A stretch of 64,000 nt of DNA from Halorientalis sp. IM1011 (GCF_001989615.1 NZ_CP019067.1:2046001-2110000); one strand, 5' to 3'; numbered from the stretch's first letter, positions 33,118-42,238 are shown. Notes: a model not told the origin generated them from the letters alone. Program-made: numbers and translations.

Positions 33118-33828
33118 CTACTCGTCGGCCCACTCGACCGCCGGCAGGTCGTCGACCCACTCGACGCTGCCGAGGTGGTCGCCCACGAGGGCGTCTTCGA
33201 GGCGCATGATGATCGCGACGGGGTCGACCTCGCCGCCGGCGCGCTCGACGCTCCCGACGGTGTCCGGATCGAAGGCCACGTCGAGGGCGTCGTACACCGG
33301 TTCCAGCACCGTTGCGATCTCCTCGTGGCCGTCGACGACGACGATACCGGCGACCAGCGCGGCGTCGCCCGTAACCCGCTGGGCGATCCCGACCAGCTTG
33401 CCGCCGGCGGCCTGCAGCGAGTAACTCCCCGGGCAGAAGGCGTCGTCGGGCTCGCCGCGCTCGGCGTCGACGCCGATCTCGCGCAGGGCGTCCCGTACGT
33501 CGACCCGCACCGCCGCGTAGCGCTCCTCGATCCCCGACCGTTCGTTCTCGACGGGTTCGATCCGCGCGAACGCGAGGGTGTCGCCGGTGTAGGCGACCGG
33601 GTGCCCCCCGACCCGGCGCTCGGTGGCGGGGAACCCGTGCTCGCGGGCGGCCGCGACGGCGGCCTCGTACCCCTCGCTGTTGGTGTCCCGGGGGCCGAAG
33701 GCGACCTGTCGGTGGGGTCGCCAGACGCGGACGGCCGGCTCGCCGGCGGTCCCCGCGTGTTCGATCAACTGCTGGGTGACCGCCCGGTCGCGGTCGGCGT
33801 CCTCGCCCCGTCCCCGGACCACTCGCAT
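33118..33828 (-). CDS. Lipoate-protein ligase A family protein
   Basis: 236 residues of the BPL/LplA fold. RVWRPHRQVAFGPRDTNSEGY and ERRVGGHPVAYTGDTLAF form the substrate pocket, and the catalytic-type Lys lies in GGKLVGIAQRV. It could attach lipoate or octanoate, or act as an amidotransferase; the family cannot be resolved from sequence alone. I chose the ATG at 33828 (MRVVRGRGEDADRDRAV), rejecting a 31-residue upstream extension. It faces a convergent CPBP gene and diverges from the M23-like gene 82 bases away. Confidence 0.83.
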   Translation of the reverse strand: MRVVRGRGEDADRDRAVTQQLIEHAGTAGEPAVRVWRPHRQVAFGPRDTNSEGYEAAVAAAREHGFPATERRVGGHPVAYTGDTLAFARIEPVENERSGIEERYAAVRVDVRDALREIGVDAERGEPDDAFCPGSYSLQAAGGKLVGIAQRVTGDAALVAGIVVVDGHEEIATVLEPVYDALDVAFDPDTVGSVERAGGEVDPVAIIMRLEDALVGDHLGSVEWVDDLPAVEWADE

Positions 33829-33910
33829 GGTAGAGGGAGAGAGGCCAGCGGATAAGGACCTGACGCCTCGTTCCGACGGGTTGAAATCCGACCTGGCCTT
33901 CCCTCCGCCG

Positions 33911-34777
33911 ATGGCCGTCACGCTCGACGCCGCCCTGCTGGATCGGTACCCCCGCTTCTCCCTCTACAACTCGCCCTACGCCGCCCACGACGCAGGGGCG
34001 GCCATCGACCTGTACCCCGAGGTGGCGATCGACGGCGACGACGACCGGGACCCCGCGGACGGCGGTCCTGCGCCCTCGCCGGTCGCCGGCGAGGTGCTGG
34101 ACACCAGGACCGTCGACGCGCCGTCGAAACCCTACGCCGTCGAGCAGGACCACCTGATCCTCGTGGACACGGGCGAACACGTCACGAGGGTCCTCCACGT
34201 CGATCCCACCGTCTCGGCCGGGGATCGGGTCGCTGCCGGCGACTCGCTCGGACGGTTGATCCGATCCGGCTTCTTCGCCCCGTGGGTCGACGACCACGTC
34301 CATCTGGGCTTTCGCCCGTCCGAGGCCAACCACTACCGTGCGTCGGGGTCGCTTCGGCTGGAACTGGGGGTCGACGTGCGCCCCGTCCAGTGGGATGGGA
34401 CCGGAACCGTCGTCGAGACCGGCGGAACCTACGCGGTGCTGGACACACCCGCCCACCCTGACCCGGGGGACTGCTTCGCGGGCGTGGCAGCGACCGTCGA
34501 CGGCCGGCCCTGTGTGCTCGACGGCGGGTTCCCCCACTACGAGGGCGGCGGCGTCCTCGGCGGGGCCGCGGGACCGGTCGCGTTCCTCGGGGAACGGGTC
34601 GGGACGAGCGACGGGCGGACGGTCGCGTGGGACGACGTGACGGTGCAGGCGAACGGGGAGCCGATCACGGGACTGTCGCTGTTCTGCGGTCGCGACTCGG
34701 TGGGTGTGAAACTCGTCCGTCCGGATCACGGATTCGCTGTCGGGGACGGGGTGGACGTGGCGGTGGCCCGCGACTGA
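33911..34777 (+). CDS. M23/LytM-like barrel-sandwich protein, haloarchaeal
   Basis: 288 residues. The N-terminal half resembles the LytM/M23 barrel-sandwich: PSPVAGEVLDTRTV, then ILVDTGEHVTRVLHVDPTV, VSAGDRVAAGDSLGRLIRSG and DDHVHLGFR. The final H-x-H is where M23 peptidases place metal ligands, but the first ligand motif (H-x4-D) is not obvious. There is no signal peptide. The second half (about 160-288) is Gly-rich and beta-predicted. Since haloarchaea lack peptidoglycan, a non-peptidase or carrier-type role is likely. Function unknown. Confidence 0.55.
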   Translation: MAVTLDAALLDRYPRFSLYNSPYAAHDAGAAIDLYPEVAIDGDDDRDPADGGPAPSPVAGEVLDTRTVDAPSKPYAVEQDHLILVDTGEHVTRVLHVDPTVSAGDRVAAGDSLGRLIRSGFFAPWVDDHVHLGFRPSEANHYRASGSLRLELGVDVRPVQWDGTGTVVETGGTYAVLDTPAHPDPGDCFAGVAATVDGRPCVLDGGFPHYEGGGVLGGAAGPVAFLGERVGTSDGRTVAWDDVTVQANGEPITGLSLFCGRDSVGVKLVRPDHGFAVGDGVDVAVARD

Positions 34778-34845
34778 GATACACGGTTTCACGGGTCGAA
34801 AGAACCGGTGAGTAAAAGATGGGCGGGCGTCCACGTACTGTCCAC

Positions 34846-35289
34846 ATGGCCAACGACCTTCCGGAAGGCGCGCCGGTGATGCTCCGGATGTCCGTCGAGC
34901 GGGAGCACGGCTACCTCTCCTGGCTGGGCGTCCAGATGGAGGACATCGCGTACGGCGACGCCGAGCTGACGATCCCGTTCGACGAGCGGTTCACCGACAG
35001 GGAGGCCGAGCCGCCGACGGTTCACGACGGCATCGTCACGACGCTGATCGAACAGACGACCGAACTCGCGATCCGCACGACGATGCCCGATCCGGTCAAC
35101 GACAGGGTCGACCTGCTGAGTACCACGGTCAACTTCCTCGAAGACGCGGCCCACGACCTCGAAGCCACCGCCACCGTCGTCGACAGCGGCGACGGGTCGG
35201 CGGTCGCCGAGGCGACCGTCGAGAGCCGCGACCCGCAGGGAACCCCCGTGACCGTCGCCACCGGCCAGGGCGTCTTCCGGACCGACTAG
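34846..35289 (+). CDS. PaaI-type hotdog thioesterase family protein
   Basis: 147 residues of the hotdog fold: YLSWLGVQMEDIAYGDAELTIPFDERF, the helix segment VHDGIVTTLIEQTTELAIR and DLLSTTVNFLEDA. The HDG motif is the acyl-CoA thioesterase signature. It would hydrolyse acyl- or aryl-CoA esters. The ATG at 34846 gives a standard N-terminus; the frame extends 9 codons upstream. Its stop overlaps the convergent cysteine hydrolase by 4 bases. Confidence 0.87.
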   Translation: MANDLPEGAPVMLRMSVEREHGYLSWLGVQMEDIAYGDAELTIPFDERFTDREAEPPTVHDGIVTTLIEQTTELAIRTTMPDPVNDRVDLLSTTVNFLEDAAHDLEATATVVDSGDGSAVAEATVESRDPQGTPVTVATGQGVFRTD

Positions 35290-35858
35290 TCGAACGTGAC
35301 CGAATCGAGCGTCGTGACCTCGCCGAACAGCCAGTCGGCGTGCTCGACCGCGTACTCGTAGTGGTCCTCCTCGATGTATCCGATGGGGTCCTCGACCAGC
35401 ACCGGCCGGTAGTCCCGTAGCCCAGCACTCCCGGCGGTGTGGAGGACGCAGACGTTGGCCAGCGTCCCACAGAAGAGCAGGTCGTCGATCCCTCGGGCCG
35501 AGAGCCACCCGTCCAGTTCCGTCTCGTGGAAGGCGTCGTAGGTGTGCTTCTCGACGACGTGATCTTCGGGTTCGACGGCGAGTTCCTCGACGATTTCGGC
35601 CTCCCAGGAGCCCTCGACGACGTGTTCACCCCAGCGTTCGAACTCGTCGTAGTAGTGGGCGTCCTCGAACTGCTCCGGTGGGTGGACGTCCCGGGTGTAG
35701 ATCACCTGCACGCCGGCCTCGCGGGCTCGTCCGATCAGGTCGCCGACGGGCTCGATCGCCGCCTCGCTGTCGGGGGCGTAGAGGCTCCCGTCGGGGTGAC
35801 AGAAGCCGTTCTGCATGTCCACCACCACCACTGCCGTCGAGTCGCTGTCGAACCTCAT
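35286..35858 (-). CDS. Isochorismatase-family cysteine hydrolase
   Basis: 190 residues. Catalytic triad regions: Asp in VVVVDMQNGFCHPDGS, Lys in VVEKHTYDAFHET and the nucleophilic Cys in GTLANVCVLHTA. This pattern fits nicotinamidase, isochorismatase or other amide hydrolases. The FCHP-type sequence after the Asp and the nearby nicotinate phosphoribosyltransferase gene (38816) make a nicotinamidase role attractive, but the two genes are 3 kb apart on opposite strands, so this remains a guess. Confidence 0.85.
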   Translation of the reverse strand: MRFDSDSTAVVVVDMQNGFCHPDGSLYAPDSEAAIEPVGDLIGRAREAGVQVIYTRDVHPPEQFEDAHYYDEFERWGEHVVEGSWEAEIVEELAVEPEDHVVEKHTYDAFHETELDGWLSARGIDDLLFCGTLANVCVLHTAGSAGLRDYRPVLVEDPIGYIEEDHYEYAVEHADWLFGEVTTLDSVTFD

Positions 35859-35950
35859 ACCGGATCCTACGTCGGGATCGGAAAAATCCCTTTCCTGTGG
35901 GGGTCGCCGAGTGCGGACCACTTTTGACGCGCCGGTCCCAGGGTCAGGGC

Positions 35951-37468
35951 ATGCGAGCCGCGCACGGACTGGTACTCGCCGCCCTCGTCGTCCTCGCGGG
36001 CTGTAGCGGCCTGCCGGGAACTGGAACCGACGCACCCGGGACCACTGTGACTGACACCGCGACCGACGACGGTGCCGCGGACCGGATCGCCGAACCCGAC
36101 ACCGACGGTAGCACAGCTGCCGAACCCGACGCCGGTGACTCGGCCGACCGTGCCGATCCCGCGACGGACCGGATCGGCTGGGAGGACGGCTACTGGGCCA
36201 ACGAGTCGCTGTCTGTGACGAACGACGACGGGCTGAACGAGAGCGAACTCGACGCCGTCGTCGCCCGGTCGATGGCCCGCGTCGAGGTCATCCGGGATCG
36301 GGAGTTCCGCGAGTCGGTGCCCGTCGAGATCATCTCGCGGTCGGAGTTCCAGAGCGAGAGCACGCCCGACCTCACCTCCTCGCTCCGGACCTTCGACAAC
36401 GCGAAGTTCGAGGCGATGTTCTTCGTCGGCGAGGACCGCTCGTCGATCGGGGTCCAGCGTGACAACCAGGGCGAGAACGTGCTGGGCTACTTCGACCCCC
36501 GCAACGACACGATCAAGCTGGTCGCCGACGGCGGCCAACCACAATTGAGCGCCGAGCGCACGCTGGGGCACGAACTCGTTCACGCGCTGCAGGACCAGTA
36601 CCACAACCTCACCGCGATCACCGCCGGCACGCGCGACGAGAGCAACGCGCAGTCCTCGCTGATCGAGGGTGAGGCTCGGACGGTCGGGCTGGCCTATCAG
36701 GAGCGCTGTGGTGGCGAGTGGGACTGTCTCAGCGCGCCGAGTGACTCGCCGTCACTGTCGGAGATCCACGCCGGCATCTACATGCTGAACTTCTTCCCGT
36801 ACAGCGACGGGCCCGGCCTGATCGCCCACCTCCGCGAGCGTGGCGGCTGGGACGCTGTCGAGGCCGCCTACGACGATCCACCGGAGAGCGCCGAGCAGAT
36901 AATCTACCCCGAGAAGTACACGGACCCCCGCGACGCGCCCGAACAGGTCTCGCTGTCGGACGCCGCGACCGACGGCTGGACGCGGGTCCGACCCGAGCCG
37001 TCGGTTCCGGGGACCGAGCGTGCTGCCTACGGCCGAGTCGGGCAGTCCGGGCTGTCGGCGATGTTCGCGTACACCGTGTTCGACCGGTCCGGACCGGGGC
37101 TGGTGCCCCCGCGCTCGATATCGACCGGTGACCCGTCCGATCCGTACAACTACGACTACGCGATGACCGACGGGTGGGGGGGTGATCGACTCCACGTCTA
37201 CGAGAACGCAGAGGCAGGCACGAACGAGACCGCCTACGTCTGGCGACTCGCCTGGGAATCGCCGACGGAAGCGAGCGAGTTCGCCGAGGGCTATCGGCAA
37301 TTGCTCGGATACTGGGGAGCCAGTCCGGTAGACGGCCGCGAGAACGTCTGGACGATTCCCCAGAACGACACCTTCGGCGACGCCTTCCGGGTGACCCGTG
37401 ACGGCGACACCGTGACGGTCGTGAACGCGCCGACAGTCGAGGACCTGGACGCGGTGCACGGCTCGTGA
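35951..37468 (+). CDS. Hvo_1808-family surface lipoprotein, first of two
   Basis: 505 residues. Signal peptide with lipobox VLAGC (Cys18), a Thr/Asp-rich linker (about 25-75), then the family domain starting RIGWEDGYWANESLSVT. It contains HELVHALQDQYHN (His207, Glu208, His211) and the downstream LIEGEARTVGLAYQ, a layout like gluzincin metalloproteases with Glu as third ligand. The C-terminal half has NFFPYSDGPGLIAHLRERGGW and a repeated-looking YxWRLAWESPTEASEFAEGY block. Proteolysis is plausible though not proved. It overlaps the next, homologous gene by 4 bases. Confidence 0.85.
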   Translation: MRAAHGLVLAALVVLAGCSGLPGTGTDAPGTTVTDTATDDGAADRIAEPDTDGSTAAEPDAGDSADRADPATDRIGWEDGYWANESLSVTNDDGLNESELDAVVARSMARVEVIRDREFRESVPVEIISRSEFQSESTPDLTSSLRTFDNAKFEAMFFVGEDRSSIGVQRDNQGENVLGYFDPRNDTIKLVADGGQPQLSAERTLGHELVHALQDQYHNLTAITAGTRDESNAQSSLIEGEARTVGLAYQERCGGEWDCLSAPSDSPSLSEIHAGIYMLNFFPYSDGPGLIAHLRERGGWDAVEAAYDDPPESAEQIIYPEKYTDPRDAPEQVSLSDAATDGWTRVRPEPSVPGTERAAYGRVGQSGLSAMFAYTVFDRSGPGLVPPRSISTGDPSDPYNYDYAMTDGWGGDRLHVYENAEAGTNETAYVWRLAWESPTEASEFAEGYRQLLGYWGASPVDGRENVWTIPQNDTFGDAFRVTRDGDTVTVVNAPTVEDLDAVHGS

Positions 37469-38784
37469 ATCGGAGAATTGCCGCGCTAGCTCTGTTCGCG
37501 ATGCTCGCCCTGGCGGGCTGTAGCGCCCCGATCGATGGCGACGGGCGGCCGGATCCGACCTTCGACCGACTCGGCTGGGAGAACGGTCACTGGTACGACG
37601 ACCCCGTCTCCGTCACCGCCGAGGACGGGTTGAACGAGAGCGAACGCGAGGTCGTCGTCGCCCGCGCGATGGCCCGGATCGAACACCTGCGGGGCAAGGA
37701 GTTCCGCGAGTCGGTGCCCGTCGAGGTGATCTCACGGGCCGAGTACCGCGAGCGCTCCGGCGGTGGCGGTGGGCGGGATCGCTTCGGCGACCAGATCTAC
37801 GAGGCGCTCCTGCTGGTCGGGGAGGATACCTCGACGGCCGACGATCGCGGGGCGGCGCTGGATAGCTCGGTACAGGGATTCTACTCGCCCCGGCGCGACG
37901 AGATCGTGCTGGTCAGCGACTCGGCCACCCCGACCGTCGACCGGGCGACGCTGGTCCACGAACTCGTTCACGCGCTGCAGGACCAGCAACTCTCGCTCGG
38001 CACCGCGACCGAGACGGGGGACGCCCGCCGCGCCCAGCTCGGCCTGATCGAGGGCGAAGCCAACGAACTCCAGGGGATGTACGCCGACCGCTGTGGCCGG
38101 GACTGGCGATGCATCGACCGCCCGAGTCGGCAGGGAAGCGGCGGCGGTGGCGGCACCACCGACCTCAACGTCGGACTCTTCCTGACGATCTACGCCCCCT
38201 ACGCCACGGGACCGGAGTTCGTCGAGGCGATCCGGGACCGTGGCGGCTGGGCGGCCGTCGACGACCTCTACGAGCAGTTCCCGGCCAGTACGGAACAGGT
38301 GATCCACCCCGAGGCCTACCCCGACGAGTCCCCCGAATCGGTGACCGTCGCGGATCGGTCGACCGACGAGTGGCAGCGGTACGACCGGGATCCGCCCGGC
38401 GACACCGCCGGCGAGGCGGCGATCTACGCGATGCTGTGGGCCAACGGAGCCATCGACGTACGGGGATCGGCGGTCTACGACTACGAGAGCCGCTACTCCG
38501 CGGGCTGGGCGGGCGACCGGATCGTCCCGTACCGCAACGGTGATCGCGACGGGTACGTCTGGACGAGTCGGTGGGATACGGTCGCCGACGCCCGGGAGTT
38601 CGCCCAGATATACCGGCTGATCCTCGAATCGAAGGCGAGCCGACGACCCGGGCCGAACACCTACGTCCTGCCCGAGTCCGACGAGTTCGGCGACGCCTTC
38701 CGGGTGCGCAGGGACGGCCGGCGCGTCCGGATCGTCAACGGGCCGACCGTCGGCGCGCTGGAGCGGATCGGCGGGGAAGCGTAG
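37465..38784 (+). CDS. Hvo_1808-family surface lipoprotein, second of two
   Basis: 439 residues, a tandem paralogue of the gene before it. It starts with GTG in a GTGA overlap with the preceding stop, has lipobox LALAGC (Cys19) and no long linker. It shares RLGWENGHWYDDPVSVT, HELVHALQDQQLS (His165, Glu166, His169), LIEGEANELQGMY and the RDRGGWAAVDDLYEQFPAST block. A Gly-rich loop GGGGGTTDLN is specific to this copy. Both HExxH motifs and the third-ligand Glu are intact, so both copies look active. Co-transcribed. Confidence 0.85.
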   Translation: MNRRIAALALFAMLALAGCSAPIDGDGRPDPTFDRLGWENGHWYDDPVSVTAEDGLNESEREVVVARAMARIEHLRGKEFRESVPVEVISRAEYRERSGGGGGRDRFGDQIYEALLLVGEDTSTADDRGAALDSSVQGFYSPRRDEIVLVSDSATPTVDRATLVHELVHALQDQQLSLGTATETGDARRAQLGLIEGEANELQGMYADRCGRDWRCIDRPSRQGSGGGGGTTDLNVGLFLTIYAPYATGPEFVEAIRDRGGWAAVDDLYEQFPASTEQVIHPEAYPDESPESVTVADRSTDEWQRYDRDPPGDTAGEAAIYAMLWANGAIDVRGSAVYDYESRYSAGWAGDRIVPYRNGDRDGYVWTSRWDTVADAREFAQIYRLILESKASRRPGPNTYVLPESDEFGDAFRVRRDGRRVRIVNGPTVGALERIGGEA

Positions 38785-38815
38785 GTTTTTCGTCCGGGCG
38801 ACGGTATCGCAGTCC

Positions 38816-39964
38816 ATGACCGCCTTCGACATCGTCCCGCCCGAGGCCATCGCCGGGGGCCGGGCGACCGACGCCTACTTCGACCGGACCGTCGAGTCGC
38901 TCGACCACGCCGGCCGCAATCCCCACGTCGTCGCCGAAGTCACCGCCGACCAGTTCCCCACCGGCGAGTTCGAAGTTCTCGCGGGACTGAAAGACGCCGC
39001 CCACCTGCTCTCGGGTCTCCCCGTCGACGTACACGCGCTCCCGGAAGGCCAGCTGTTCGACGGCGGGCCGGTCTGCCGGATCGAGGGCCCCTACCGGGAC
39101 TTCGCCGTCTACGAGACCGCCCTGCTGGGATTCCTCTCACACGCCTCGGCGGTCGCGACGAGCGCCCTCCGGGCCAAACGGGCCGGGCCCGACTCGCAGG
39201 TGTTGAGTTTCGGGACCCGACACGTCCACCCCTCGATCGCGGCGATGATCGAGCGCAGCGCCCTGATCGGCGGGATGGACGGCATCTCGAACGTGGCCGG
39301 CGGCGAGGTGATCGATCGGGAGGCCGGCGGAACGATGCCCCACGCGCTGATGATCGCCTTCGGGAAGGGCAACCAGGAGGACGCGTGGCGGGCCTTCGAC
39401 GAGGCGGTCCCGGCCGAGACGCCCCGCATCGCGCTCTGTGATACCTACAGCGACGAGGTCGACGAGGTGATCCGCGCGGCAGAGACGATCCCCGATCTCG
39501 ACGGCGTGCGGATCGACACGACCGGCTCCCGGCGGGGCGACTTCCGCCACATCCTCCGGGAGATCCGCTGGGAACTCGACGCACGCGGGCACGACGACGT
39601 GGACATCTTCGCCAGCGGCGGGGTCACGCCCGAGGCCATCCGCGAACTCCGGGACGTGGCCGACGGCTTCGGCGTCGGCAGTTACGTCAGCAACGCCGAC
39701 CCGATCGATTTCGCGCTGGACATCGTCGAGGTCGAGGGGGAACTCGCGGCCAAGCGGGGCAAACTCTCCGGCACGAAGCAGGTCTACCGGACGCCGGACG
39801 GCGGTCACCACGTCGGGCTGGCCGACCGCGAGGGACCGGCCGACGGCGAGCCCTTGCTGGAGCCAGTGCTCGAGGACGGCGATATCGTCCGCGAGTTCGA
39901 CGTGGATGCGGCCGCAGAACGGGCGCTTTCTGACGCCGAACGGGTCGCGTTCGGCGCTCGGTAG
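38816..39964 (+). CDS. pncB: Nicotinate phosphoribosyltransferase
   Basis: Makes nicotinate mononucleotide from nicotinate and PRPP in NAD salvage. 382 residues of the shorter archaeal type: EVTADQFPTGEFEVLAGL, LSFGTRHVHPSIA, GGMDGISNVAGG, a TYSDEVDEV segment and the PRPP/phosphate-loop residues FASGGVTPEAIREL and GSYVSNADPIDFALD. The archaeal homologue of quinolinate phosphoribosyltransferase (NadC) shares the fold, but the length and motifs favour the nicotinate enzyme. A short gap (31 bases) follows the Hvo_1808 genes. Confidence 0.9.
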   Translation: MTAFDIVPPEAIAGGRATDAYFDRTVESLDHAGRNPHVVAEVTADQFPTGEFEVLAGLKDAAHLLSGLPVDVHALPEGQLFDGGPVCRIEGPYRDFAVYETALLGFLSHASAVATSALRAKRAGPDSQVLSFGTRHVHPSIAAMIERSALIGGMDGISNVAGGEVIDREAGGTMPHALMIAFGKGNQEDAWRAFDEAVPAETPRIALCDTYSDEVDEVIRAAETIPDLDGVRIDTTGSRRGDFRHILREIRWELDARGHDDVDIFASGGVTPEAIRELRDVADGFGVGSYVSNADPIDFALDIVEVEGELAAKRGKLSGTKQVYRTPDGGHHVGLADREGPADGEPLLEPVLEDGDIVREFDVDAAAERALSDAERVAFGAR

Positions 39965-39970
39965 CTTAGG

Positions 39971-40576
39971 TTAGAACGTCAGTTCCTGGATCGACCCCTC
40001 GGGCTCGCGCTCGCGGAAGACCCGGCCTTCGAACAGCGTGACCATGGTGTCCTCGTCCTCCCAGGCGTCGGGAGCGAGGCCGGAGGTCCGGCAGGCCCGA
40101 TCGAGGTACTCGGCGGCGCTCCAGTCGTTCTCGATGGGGACGGTGGGGTAGAGCCAGCCGCCCTCGGCGCCGCGCTCGACGGCGACGCCGTGGCGGCCGA
40201 GGTCGAGGTCGGCCAGCGGGTCGTCGGTCAGGACGACGTTGCCGACGACACAGACCGAGACACAGAGCGAGGAGAGTTCGGCGGTGTCGACGCCCGAGCC
40301 ACAGGAGTCCTCGCTGGCGGCGTCGATGGCCGCGTCGACGAGCGCCTCCCCGAGGTGGTCGTTCCAGTCGTAGGTGCCTGCACAGCCGCGCAGGCGGCCC
40401 CGACCGCGGGTGTTTTCGAGTCGAACGAACGCCCCGGTCCGCGTGTAGAAGGCGTCGCGCATGCTCCCGAGTTGTTCGCGTGTGCCGTTCTCCACGAACG
40501 ACTCGACGGCGTTTCGTGCCAGTTCCACGGCTCGAACGCCGTCCGTTTGGGTGAGGTCGCCCGCTGCCTCTGACAT
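39971..40576 (-). CDS. AMMECR1-domain protein (TIGR00296 family)
   Basis: 201 residues. AMMECR1 domain with RGCAGTYDWNDHLGEALVDAA (the family LRGC-type motif), SSLCVSVCVVGN and RHGVAVERGAEGGWLYPTV. Highly conserved in archaea and eukaryotes but with no settled biochemical role. The ATG at 40576 is preferred to an upstream in-frame start 18 bases away. A TATA-like AATATT on the minus strand near 40606-40611 sits about 30 bases upstream. It is divergent from the RNase P RNA gene. Confidence 0.9.
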   Translation of the reverse strand: MSEAAGDLTQTDGVRAVELARNAVESFVENGTREQLGSMRDAFYTRTGAFVRLENTRGRGRLRGCAGTYDWNDHLGEALVDAAIDAASEDSCGSGVDTAELSSLCVSVCVVGNVVLTDDPLADLDLGRHGVAVERGAEGGWLYPTVPIENDWSAAEYLDRACRTSGLAPDAWEDEDTMVTLFEGRVFREREPEGSIQELTF

Positions 40577-40669
40577 TGGTCTAGGTATGGACACCGGCTC
40601 CTTGAATATTCCTACATTATCGTTACGGCGAAATCCCGTGGCGACGGGCGGTCCCGCCCGACCGAACGC

Positions 40670-40676
40670 CTTAATC
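40670..40676 (+). promoter_or_regulatory. TATA box for RNase P RNA
   Basis: CTTAATC about 27 bases before the inferred 5' end of the RNase P RNA near 40700. The spacing independently supports that 5' end. Confidence 0.5.
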
Positions 40677-40699
40677 CCGGGCGTCGTCTACGTCCCGGT

Positions 40700-41157
40700 G
40701 GCAGAGGGAGTCCGACCACCGTGCCCCAGTCCGTGCCCGCAGGGCACGCAAGGGGCATGAGGAAAGTCCCCCCACCGTCCGGGCAGGTGACCGGGCGCAA
40801 GCCCGGAGCGGGAGACCGCTGGCTCTGGAACAGAAACGAGACCCCTCCGCGCGAGCGATGAGGCCTGCGAATCCCGACCGTAAGGGAGGGAGAGTTAACC
40901 GGCCGAGCGTGTGGCTGCGAAGCAGCCACATACTGTGCGAACGGCGCAGCCGTGAGCCGGGCGGCGACGCAGTCGCCGCCGAACGCGTGCGCGGGCCTCG
41001 CCCACGCACGCTGACCGCGGAGAACGGATGGAACGGCGAACCCTCACCGGTGCAAGCCCGCGCCGTCAGGTAGCCCGGACACCGCCGGATTCGGCGACCT
41101 GGCGCGGGCGCGCAGCCGAATGTCGGACCGAACAGAAGGGGGCTTACTCCCCTCAGC
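40700..41157 (+). ncRNA. rnpB: RNase P RNA, archaeal type A
   Basis: Catalytic RNA that removes 5' leaders from pre-tRNA. Conserved CR-I is GAGGAAAGTCCCCCCAC (starting near 40758), the central region contains CUGGAACAGAAACGAGAC, and CR-V is ACAGAAGGGGGCTTAC near 41131-41146. CR-I and CR-V pair to form P4. The outermost helix P1 can pair GAGGGAGT (40704-40711) with ACTCCCCTC (41146-41154), fixing both ends to within a few bases. Length of about 455 nt is normal for haloarchaea. The short GC-rich hairpins around 40910-40985 are its variable arms. Ends are inferred, identity is strong. Confidence 0.93.
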
Positions 41158-41230
41158 CGCTCGACACCGCGAGCCACGGCTCCCGAATCGCCCACAATTG
41201 TCTTGACGGCCGCGGCCTACGACCCGATAG

Positions 41231-42223
41231 ATGCAGCCCCGCGCCGTCGCCGTCGTCGCCGTGTTCGCCGCCGTCGTACTGGCCGGGTGTTCGCTGCCGG
41301 GCGAGACGCTCGGCACCGACACCGATCCGTGGTCCGAGACCGAGTTCGTGGTCGCCGTCGACGCCGGGCCGCGCGACTCCGAGGCCGCCTACACCGCCGA
41401 CGTTCGGACAGCCGTCGAGTTCTGGGAGGACAACGCCGAGCAGTACCTCGGCCACCCCGTCGACTTCCGGGTGGCTCCGAACGCCTCCGATCCGGACGTG
41501 GTCGTCCGGGTCGTCTCGGAGGTGACCGACTGCGGGACCGAGGACCACGCGGCCGGCTGTGCGCCGCTGGCCGAGGACCTGCGCGAACAGCCCAAACCCG
41601 TCACGGTGCGGGTCAGACGCGGCTTCGACCGCGAGTCCACCCGACAGGTCCTCAAACACGAGTTCGGCCACATCCTCGGCCAGGGCCACGACGACAGGCC
41701 GGCCGAGATCATGGTCGCCCAGAGCACGCTCGCGACCGAACCCCGGCCGAACGCGACCGAGCGGCCAGTCCCCTGGAGCGATTCCAACCTGAGCGTCTAC
41801 CTCGACGACGGCAACGTCTCGGCCGCCGACCGCGAGCAGGTCCGCGAGCAGGTCGGCCACGCCCTGACCTACTACGCCGACGGCGCAGCGGGGACGGTCC
41901 CGGAGAACGTGAGCTTCAGCCGGGTCGACGACCGCGAGGCCGCCGACGTGGTGATCACGTTCCCCGACCGGCTTCCCTGTCGCGGGACGGACCCGTCCCG
42001 TGGATCCTGCCGTCAGTTCACCGGGATCGACCCCGACGGCGACGGTGCGAGCGAGCGGTACACCCGCGCCGAGATCTACCTGACGGGGCTCGATCCCGAC
42101 GCGGTCGGCTGGCACGTCGGCCGCTGGCTGGGCGACGCCTTCGGTGCCGACGAGGCGGCAGACCTCGCGCCGCCGTTCCGTGACGCGGACTACGAGGACC
42201 GCCGGAGCGACTGGTGGCGCTAG
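41231..42223 (+). CDS. Secreted lipoprotein with matrixin-like zinc protease site
   Basis: 330 residues. Signal peptide with lipobox VLAGC (Cys20). The domain carries the metzincin zinc motif HEFGHILGQGHDD with His143, Glu144, His147 and His153, preceded by VTVRVRRGFDRESTRQVLK. A Met-turn candidate, IMVAQST, follows about 10 residues later, as in matrixins. Two Cys pairs (CGTED and CAPLAED; PCRGTDP and CRQFTG) could form disulfides. It is probably a membrane-anchored protease at the cell surface. The C-terminal 120 residues form a second domain of unknown fold. No obvious propeptide switch. Confidence 0.8.
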   Translation: MQPRAVAVVAVFAAVVLAGCSLPGETLGTDTDPWSETEFVVAVDAGPRDSEAAYTADVRTAVEFWEDNAEQYLGHPVDFRVAPNASDPDVVVRVVSEVTDCGTEDHAAGCAPLAEDLREQPKPVTVRVRRGFDRESTRQVLKHEFGHILGQGHDDRPAEIMVAQSTLATEPRPNATERPVPWSDSNLSVYLDDGNVSAADREQVREQVGHALTYYADGAAGTVPENVSFSRVDDREAADVVITFPDRLPCRGTDPSRGSCRQFTGIDPDGDGASERYTRAEIYLTGLDPDAVGWHVGRWLGDAFGADEAADLAPPFRDADYEDRRSDWWR

Positions 42224-42238
42224 CTCGTCGACCGAGAC

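Noticed and set aside
40671-41195. Frames on both strands within the RNase P RNA gene
   Set aside because: Conserved RNase P elements and pairing explain the sequence; the frames are accidental.
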